DNA from: Streptomyces sp. MNU76
GTDB taxonomy: Bacteria; Actinomycetota; Actinomycetes; Streptomycetales; Streptomycetaceae
Direction: 5' to 3'
Length of the DNA stretch: 64,000 bases
NCBI RefSeq assembly: GCF_020982545.1
Contig: NZ_JAJKLK010000009.1
Span: 62,001-126,000, forward strand
In this document: positions 58,830-64,000 of the stretch, piece by piece
Numbering within the stretch: position 1 is the first letter of the stretch
Layout: each line of letters opens with the position of its first letter
Position numbers and translations under genes: made by a program
Notes under the pieces: generated by a model
What the model saw: only the letters and a program-made list of their open reading frames with translations
What the model was told of the DNA's origin: nothing
The model's database searches: none

Positions 58830-60875
58830 TCAGACCAGGCGGACCGGTTTCTCCGGACGGACGCCGAGGCGGCGGAGCCAGTCGCGGAGGGGGACGGGGT
58901 CGCCGTCCTCCACGAGGGTCAGCACCCTGGGGGCGAGGTCGGCCGCTCGTTCGCCGCCGACCAGGAGCGAGGGGCCGTCCAGCCAGTCCAGGCCCGGGGT
59001 CGCGCCCGCTGTGTCCATCGCCGCGCAGCAGACCATCGCGGTGACGTGCTCGGCCAACAGCTCACGGCCCGTGCGGGGTGGCTGCATCGGGAACAGCGGC
59101 AGCAGTTCGTCGTCCCACAGCGCCCGATCCGGTCCCTGCGCCTCGGCGCCGCCGCCCGCGGGGGGCGCGGGAGCCGGGGCCGTGGCCTCCTCCCGCGCCA
59201 ACTCGGCGGTCAGCGCGGCGGCGAGGCCTGCGGACCGGGCGTTGGCGAGACCGGGTTCGTCGTCGTCCTCACCGAGGTCGCCGTGGCCGTGGCCGTGGCC
59301 GTGGTCAGCATCGACGCCTGTGCCGTCGTGGCCGTCGTCGCCGAGGTGGGATATGTGGTGCCGGTTCGGTTCCTGGGCGGGGTTGTGTTCGCGCGCCGGG
59401 TCGGGGGCCTGAGTCGGGGTGGGGCCCGTCAGGGTCGTCAGGTGGTTCAGGACCCGGGAGAGAGTGGGACCGCCCGGGGCCGGGCCGGTGGGGTCCGGGC
59501 TCGGGTCGCTCGCGGTGTGGCTGACGCCCAGGGTGTCGAGGACGCGGTGGAGGCGGGCCGCGTCGGTGCGCCATTTGCGGTCCACGACCTCGTCCGGGTA
59601 CTCGTGCCAGTCGACCGGGGACCAGTCGGCGCCGGACTCGGCGGGGCCGCCGTGGAAGAGGCGGGCCGCGAGGAGGGACGCGGCCTCGTCGACCGTGCCG
59701 GGCTCCTCGAGGAGGTCGCAGGCGGGGCGCTCACCGAGCCGGGAGGCGAAGCCCTCGGCCAGGCGGTCGCGGCGGGACAGCTCCGTGAGCGCGGCGACGA
59801 CACCCGCGTCCAGACGGGACGGCCAGCGCCCCATCCGCCAGGCGGGCAGCGCGACCCGGGTGAGGAGGCGGTCCCAGCCCGCGTAGGCCAGGCCGACCTG
59901 CTCCTGGGCGACGATCCGCAGACCGTAGTCCACAGCCTGTGCACGCTCGGCCGCCGCGGCGGCGACCCCGCGCTCCATCTCCGCCGCGTGCCCCCGGCAG
60001 CCGCGCAGGAGCAGCCGGGTGACCCAGCCGACCCCCGCCAGCACCGACCGTACGAGCGGGCCGTGCGCCGGCGACAAGGTGACGGCCACGGCCGCGTCCA
60101 GTCCGCGTACGAAACGGCGGGCCGCGGCTATGTCCGGGTGCGCCGAGGGTCCCGTACCGGCGACGACCGGGGCCAGCACCGCTCGTAGCTCCCCGACCCG
60201 CATCCACCACAGGAAGGGTGAGCCGATGACGAGCACCGGGGCGGTGGGTGGGCGATGTCGGCGGGGAGAGGAGAGTCCGGGCTCCACACCTGGACGCGGG
60301 CCCGAGTTCAGACCCGAGTCCAGACCCGAGTCCAGACCTGAGCGCAGGCCGGGTGCGGATCCGCGGGCGTCCGTCATCTCGTCGGCCCGGTCGGTGCCCG
60401 CGCCGCCGGTGCCCCGCTCGGCCGACTCGGGCCCGGCGGTCCCCGCGCGGGTCGCGGGCGAGCTGTGGGACGGGTGGGTGCGGTCCTCCAGCCAGCTGTC
60501 GCAGTCCGGGGTGAGCGCTATCGCGGAGGGGTGCGGGACGTCCAGACGGTCTGCCAGGTCCCGGACCAGGCGGTAGAGATCGGGGGCCGCCTGCTCGGTG
60601 ATCGAGACCGTGGGGCTCATGGCGGGCCGGGCGCGGGCGACGACGAGCGCGATACCGACGGCGGCGAGGAGCACCACGACGGCGAGGCCGGAGACCATCC
60701 AGCTCGCCATGGCCCAGCCCGGGCCGGTCAGACGGCCGGTCGATCTGCCGGCCAGCAGGACGACGGCGGCCGCCGCGGGCAGCAATGCCACGGCCAGCGC
60801 CCTGCTGCGGACCCGCAGCACGGCGAGGGCCCGGGAGCGCGCGGCCTGCGCGCCCGCCTCCTCACCATCTGCCAT
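58830..60875 (-). CDS. large membrane-associated protein, M48-like N-terminal region
   Basis: A 681-residue protein with two N-terminal hydrophobic segments (ALAVALLPAAAAVVLLAG, WMVSGLAVVVLLAAVGIALV). After them come PAMSPTVSITEQAAPDLYRL, VRDLADRLDVPHPSAIALTP, which recall the start of M48-type membrane proteases, but no clear HExxH is seen. Low-complexity insertions include SGLDSGLDSGLNSG and a His/Asp stretch GVDADHGHGHGHGDLGEDDDE that could bind metal. The helical part between (LAEGFASRLGERPACDLLEE) is unassigned. It ends with LRDWLRRLGVRPEKPVRLV. ATG 60875 is chosen, with a GTG nine bases upstream possible. Role unknown. Confidence 0.75.
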   Translation of the reverse strand: MADGEEAGAQAARSRALAVLRVRSRALAVALLPAAAAVVLLAGRSTGRLTGPGWAMASWMVSGLAVVVLLAAVGIALVVARARPAMSPTVSITEQAAPDLYRLVRDLADRLDVPHPSAIALTPDCDSWLEDRTHPSHSSPATRAGTAGPESAERGTGGAGTDRADEMTDARGSAPGLRSGLDSGLDSGLNSGPRPGVEPGLSSPRRHRPPTAPVLVIGSPFLWWMRVGELRAVLAPVVAGTGPSAHPDIAAARRFVRGLDAAVAVTLSPAHGPLVRSVLAGVGWVTRLLLRGCRGHAAEMERGVAAAAAERAQAVDYGLRIVAQEQVGLAYAGWDRLLTRVALPAWRMGRWPSRLDAGVVAALTELSRRDRLAEGFASRLGERPACDLLEEPGTVDEAASLLAARLFHGGPAESGADWSPVDWHEYPDEVVDRKWRTDAARLHRVLDTLGVSHTASDPSPDPTGPAPGGPTLSRVLNHLTTLTGPTPTQAPDPAREHNPAQEPNRHHISHLGDDGHDGTGVDADHGHGHGHGDLGEDDDEPGLANARSAGLAAALTAELAREEATAPAPAPPAGGGAEAQGPDRALWDDELLPLFPMQPPRTGRELLAEHVTAMVCCAAMDTAGATPGLDWLDGPSLLVGGERAADLAPRVLTLVEDGDPVPLRDWLRRLGVRPEKPVRLV

Positions 60876-61401
60876 ACCGGTCACGACCCGACGTCACCCC
60901 CTGCTGTCCCGTGTGGCGCACACCGCGACGACTGCGACGACTGCTCGTCGAAGTGGTCGCCGCCGAATGCCCTGACGTTGCTCACTCCCCCACTGTGGCA
61001 CCCACCACTGACATCGCAATGCCGGTGGGCCAAGTGCCGGAACGCTTGCGCCGCACCCTAGTTGGGGGCCCGGCCGCCGTCAGCCGGATGGACCATCGCT
61101 CACTCGATGGAATGGCTTTGGGGAGAGGTGAGTGACGCCGGGCAAGGATCGGGCCCCGGATTCCGAGGGATTTTCCAGGGGTTCCTGGGGGTCTCCGAGG
61201 GACGCCGGGGCCTGAGGTTCGTACCCGTCGGTGATGCTTCGCATGCGGATGTCGCGAAGGGGGCGGATGTGTTCGGTTGTGTGTGCGGGGGGGCGCCGCA
61301 AGTCGCCGGCGCGCCCTTCAAGCCAGCGGCTTGCCCGGCAAGGGAATGGCTAGCCGGTCACGCCTCGGCCGGTCACGCTCTGCCCGTCACACGTCCGCCC
61401 G
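60876..61401. other. 526-bp region between the M48-like gene and purD
   Basis: No gene with a ribosome site was recognised. The purD-proximal end (61340-61405) has short direct repeats of GTCACGCCTCGGCC type. Confidence 0.45.
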
Positions 61402-62655
61402 TCACGCCTCGGCCGCCGCCTTCGCCGCGATGTCCGAGCGGTGCTGGGAGCCCTCCAGGCCGATGCGGGCCACGGCGGTGTAGGCGCGGTCGCGGGCCTG
61501 CGTGAGGTCCTTGCCGGTGGCCGTGACGGAGAGGACGCGACCGCCGACGCTGACGACGTCGTCACCGGCGCGCTTGGTGCCGGCGTGCAGGACGTACGCG
61601 TGCGGGGCGTCCACCGCGGCGACCTCGTCGAGGCCGGTGATGGGGTCGCCGGTGCGCGGCGTGCCGGGGTAGTTGTGCGAGGCCACGACCACGGTGACGG
61701 CCGCGTCGGCGCTCCACCGCAGGGGTTCGATGTCGCCGAGGGTGCCGTTGGCGGCGGCGAGCAGGACACCGGCCAGCGGGGTCTTGAGACGGGCGAGGAC
61801 GACCTGGGTCTCCGGGTCGCCGAACCGGGCGTTGAACTCGATCACCCGTACGCCTCGACTGGTGATCGCCAGCCCGGCGTAGAGCAGGCCGGAGAACGGG
61901 GTGCCACGGCGCCGCATCTCGTCGACGGTCGGCTGGAGCACGGTCTCCAGAACCTCGTCGACCAGCTTCGGATCGGCCCACGGGAGCGGCGAGTACGCGC
62001 CCATGCCGCCGGTGTTGGGGCCCTCGTCGCCGTCGAGCGCGCGCTTGAAGTCCTGCGCGGGCTGGAGGGGGACGACGGTCACGCCGTCGGTGATCGCGAA
62101 GAGGGAGACCTCGGGGCCGTCCAGGAACTCCTCGATGACGACCCGGCCGCAGGCGAGCGCGTGCTCGCGGGCCTGGGTGAGGTCCGCCGTCACGACGACA
62201 CCCTTGCCGGCCGCGAGCCCGTCGTCCTTCACGACGTACGGCGCGCCGAAGGCGTCCAGCGCCTCGTCGATCTCCTCGGCCGTCGTGCAGACGTACGACC
62301 GGGCGGTGGGCACGCCGGCCCCTGCCATGACCTCCTTGGCGAAGGCCTTGGAGCCCTCCAGCTGCGCGGCCTCGCCGGACGGACCGAACACCGGGATGCC
62401 CGCCTCGCGCACGGCGTCGGCGACACCCGCGACCAGCGGGGCCTCCGGGCCCACGACCACCAGGTCGGCCTCCAGCCGCGTGGCCAGCGCGGCCACGGCG
62501 GCGCCGTCCAGGGCGTCGACCGCGTGCGACTCGGCCACCTCCGCGGTGCCCGCGTTGCCGGGGGCGCAGTGGAGTGCGGTGACATCGGGGTCGAGGGACA
62601 GCGAACGGCACAGCGCGTGCTCACGAGCACCGGTACCAATGACGAGGACCTTCAC
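61402..62655 (-). CDS. purD: phosphoribosylamine-glycine ligase
   Basis: GAR synthetase (step 2), an ATP-grasp enzyme of 417 residues from GTG 62655. The N-terminal domain is MKVLVIGTGAREHALCRSLS and APGNAGTA. ATP-grasp motifs are PYVVKDDGLAAGKGVVVTAD, RVVIEEFLDGPEVSLFAITD, DGDEGPNTGGMGAYSPLPW and VIEFNARFGDPETQVVLARL. It lies 114 bp downstream of dnaX on the same strand. Confidence 0.96.
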   Translation of the reverse strand: MKVLVIGTGAREHALCRSLSLDPDVTALHCAPGNAGTAEVAESHAVDALDGAAVAALATRLEADLVVVGPEAPLVAGVADAVREAGIPVFGPSGEAAQLEGSKAFAKEVMAGAGVPTARSYVCTTAEEIDEALDAFGAPYVVKDDGLAAGKGVVVTADLTQAREHALACGRVVIEEFLDGPEVSLFAITDGVTVVPLQPAQDFKRALDGDEGPNTGGMGAYSPLPWADPKLVDEVLETVLQPTVDEMRRRGTPFSGLLYAGLAITSRGVRVIEFNARFGDPETQVVLARLKTPLAGVLLAAANGTLGDIEPLRWSADAAVTVVVASHNYPGTPRTGDPITGLDEVAAVDAPHAYVLHAGTKRAGDDVVSVGGRVLSVTATGKDLTQARDRAYTAVARIGLEGSQHRSDIAAKAAAEA

Positions 62656-62769
62656 GGGGTCAGCCTAGCCGGAGGGGGGGGGGCTTTGTGGGGGCTTCCG
62701 AAGGGTGGGACGGCGAGGGCTTGTCGGATCGTACGACTCGCGGCGCGGCGCCCCTCGCTGCTCGTTTCG

Positions 62770-64000
62770 CTACTCGTTCGCGATCTCCTCGATCACCGTC
62801 GCGCCCAGCTCGCGCACGATCAGGTCGTGGCCGGAGAGGGCGGTCTCGTCGAGGTCGGGATCGTCGTCCTCGGGGATGTCGTCCTCGGGGAGACGGGCGG
62901 GGCTCGGGAGCCGGGGCGCCACGGGGCGGCGGGCTGAGCAGCCGGGGCCGACTGGTGGGGCGCGGCCGTACCGGGGATGCCGGGCGGGAGGAGGGGCCGA
63001 CGCCTGGGGCGGGCCGGGGCGGGAGGACGGGGCCGGGGAGCCGCCGTAGCCACCGGCGCCCGCGCCACCGCCGTAGCCGCCGCCTCCGTAACCGCCTGCG
63101 GCCGGGGCGGGAGACCCGTATCCACCGGGGGTGGCCGGTGGGGCCGAGCCGCCCGAGGTGTCGATGACGGCCTCGATCTTCCAGTGCACGTTGAACTGCT
63201 CGGCCAGGGCCGCGCGCAGGACGTCCTCGCTGCCGCTGCTCGCGAAGTTGTCGCGGGCGCCCGCGTTGACGAAGCCGATCTGCAGGGTGGTGCCGTCGAA
63301 GCCGGCCACGTGGGCGTTCTGGCTGAGGAGGATCCAGGTGAAGCGGCGGCGGTTCTTCACCGTCTCCAGGATGTTGGGCCAGAGCGTGCGGGGTCGGGTC
63401 CGCCGGGGCCGGGTTGTAGGAGGTGGCCGGGGTCGGGCCCGCCGCGGAGGAGCGGGCTGGGCGTACGCCGGGGGCGCGGCCGCGGGTGCGGCCGGGCCGG
63501 GGTGGGCACGGACTGGGCGCCGGGCGCGGAGCCGCCACCGGCGGGCGCGGCGGTCGGCCATCCGCCGGGTCGGCGGCCGCTGCCCGCGGCGGCCGGGTGG
63601 GCCAGGAGCCGGGAGCGGCGCCACCGGGGCGCCCGTCGCGTTGGGGTGGGCGGGGGCGTGGAACCCGCGCTCGGCTGGGCGTGCGCGGGAGTGGTGGGGC
63701 CCGGCAGGGCACCGCTCGCAGCGGCGGCCGGGGCGACGGGCGCACCCTCGTGGGGTGCGGCCGGGCCGGCTGCCGGTGCTCCGGCGGCGCCGCCGGAGCC
63801 GTACCCGTCCGAACCCGAACCCGAACCCGAATTCGAACCCGAGCCGGGAACGGGGCCGTGGCCGGCACCCTGCGCGCCCTGTGCTCCGCCGCCGTGACCG
63901 GAACCGGGAGTGGATCCGGCCCCCGCACCGCGAACCGCGGCCCGAGCCGCCGCGGGCCCACCGCCCGGCGGAACCTGCGCGACGGCCGGAGCCTGGGCGC
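62770..64000 (-). CDS. dnaX: DNA polymerase III tau/gamma subunit, C-terminal part (frameshifted linkers; 5' end beyond window)
   Basis: The recognisable domain is RTLWPNILETVKNRRRFTWI, LLSQNAHVAGFDGTTLQIGF, VNAGARDNFASSGSEDVLRA, ALAEQFNVHWKIEAVIDTSG and the acidic end EDDIPEDDDPDLDETALSGH, all in one frame from 63410 to 62770. Upstream, the Pro/Ala/Gly linker is protein-like only if the frame is changed: from 64000 to about 63690 in the third frame (AQAPAVAQVPPGGGPAAARA), then piecewise. One clear join is the GGGG run (plus strand) at 63390-63393, between GGPDP and RTLWPN. The linker between 62890 and 63000 also shows a switch. The AAA+ domain lies outside. dnaX is essential, so missing bases in the sequence are the likely cause. 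Confidence 0.85.
   Translation of the reverse strand, partial: RPGSGRRAGSAGRWARGGSGRGSRCGGRIHSRFRSRRRSTGRAGCRPRPRSRLGFEFGFGFGFGRVRLRRRRRSTGSRPGRTPRGCARRPGRRCERCPAGPHHSRARPAERGFHAPAHPNATGAPVAPLPAPGPPGRRGQRPPTRRMADRRARRWRLRARRPVRAHPGPAAPAAAPPAYAQPAPPRRARPRPPPTTRPRRTRPRTLWPNILETVKNRRRFTWILLSQNAHVAGFDGTTLQIGFVNAGARDNFASSGSEDVLRAALAEQFNVHWKIEAVIDTSGGSAPPATPGGYGSPAPAAGGYGGGGYGGGAGAGGYGGSPAPSSRPGPPQASAPPPARHPRYGRAPPVGPGCSARRPVAPRLPSPARLPEDDIPEDDDPDLDETALSGHDLIVRELGATVIEEIANE

Noticed and set aside
61080..61301. 73-codon reverse open frame with moderately protein-like composition (MRSITDGYEPQAPASLGD)
   Set aside because: No ribosome site near either possible start and no recognisable family; too weak to annotate.
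63380..63410. Programmed frameshift in dnaX as in E. coli
   Set aside because: No A-rich slippery sequence or downstream stem is present, and several shifts occur in the same linker; missing bases explain it better.

Overview
The window is a linear-chromosome segment of a Streptomyces. The evidence is the very high GC content, GTG starts, strong third-position GC bias, and a run of genes diagnostic for the genus: an AtrA-like TetR regulator beside a type II NADH dehydrogenase, bldC, valine dehydrogenase, an Lsr2 paralogue, a DUF3073 protein, a DUF6274 protein, and secreted M23 and L,D-transpeptidase proteins. From memory, the gene order resembles the S. coelicolor SCO4067-SCO4119 interval read backwards, which would place it a few hundred kb from oriC. 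A perfect 16-bp ParB site (parS) at 31775-31790 agrees with that.

Layout. 1-16.5 kb: ndh (cut by the window edge), atrA, a sigma factor fused to an anti-sigma, membrane and carbohydrate-binding module, a secreted protein, an asparagine-synthase-like protein, an HTH/TPR regulator, lhgO, trmB, prsW, an aldo-keto reductase, and an M23 peptidase behind a c-di-AMP (ydaO) riboswitch. 16.7-25.5 kb looks accessory: an SpoIIE-type phosphatase; a compact riboflavin-precursor cluster (GTP cyclohydrolase II, MarR, RibD-like fusion) sharing three copies of an 18-bp operator-like sequence; tRNA-fMet; a ClC channel; small secreted and signalling proteins; tRNA-Lys; and a truncated permease. 25.5-40.7 kb: a DEAD-box helicase with an RGG tail, a lipoprotein, a zincin, a phosphoesterase, a tRNA Glu-Asp-Phe cluster with parS inside it, hrpA, a second identical tRNA-Asp, bldC, a hypothetical gene, vdh and a DUF3073 gene. 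41-64 kb: the purine genes purM, purF, purL-purQ-purS, purC and purD, all on the minus strand, interspersed with lipoprotein, regulator and transpeptidase genes, lsrL, three tRNA-Gly, an ABC transporter with its two-component system, two large hypothetical proteins, and the 3' part of dnaX.

The purine genes together cover most of IMP synthesis (steps 1, 2, 4, 5 and 7). The ribA/RibD-like set covers the first three steps toward 5-amino-6-ribitylaminouracil. At least six genes (sigma factor, prsW, RibD-like fusion, DinB-type protein, ABC ATPase, dnaX) show apparent single-base losses, nearly all in G/C-rich runs and all but one in the same direction. dnaX is essential, so this looks more like missing bases in the sequence than real gene decay, and those genes are annotated across the frameshifts.

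The most interesting items are a tRNA-Gly(UCC) that lacks the usual elbow nucleotides G18 and U55 (a possible peptidoglycan Gly donor), the shared operator of the riboflavin-precursor cluster, a short protein ending in an amyloid (RHIM-like) signalling motif, the sigma/anti-sigma/NPCBM fusion, a 94-bp MITE that supplies the purC stop codon, and a five-copy intergenic repeat.
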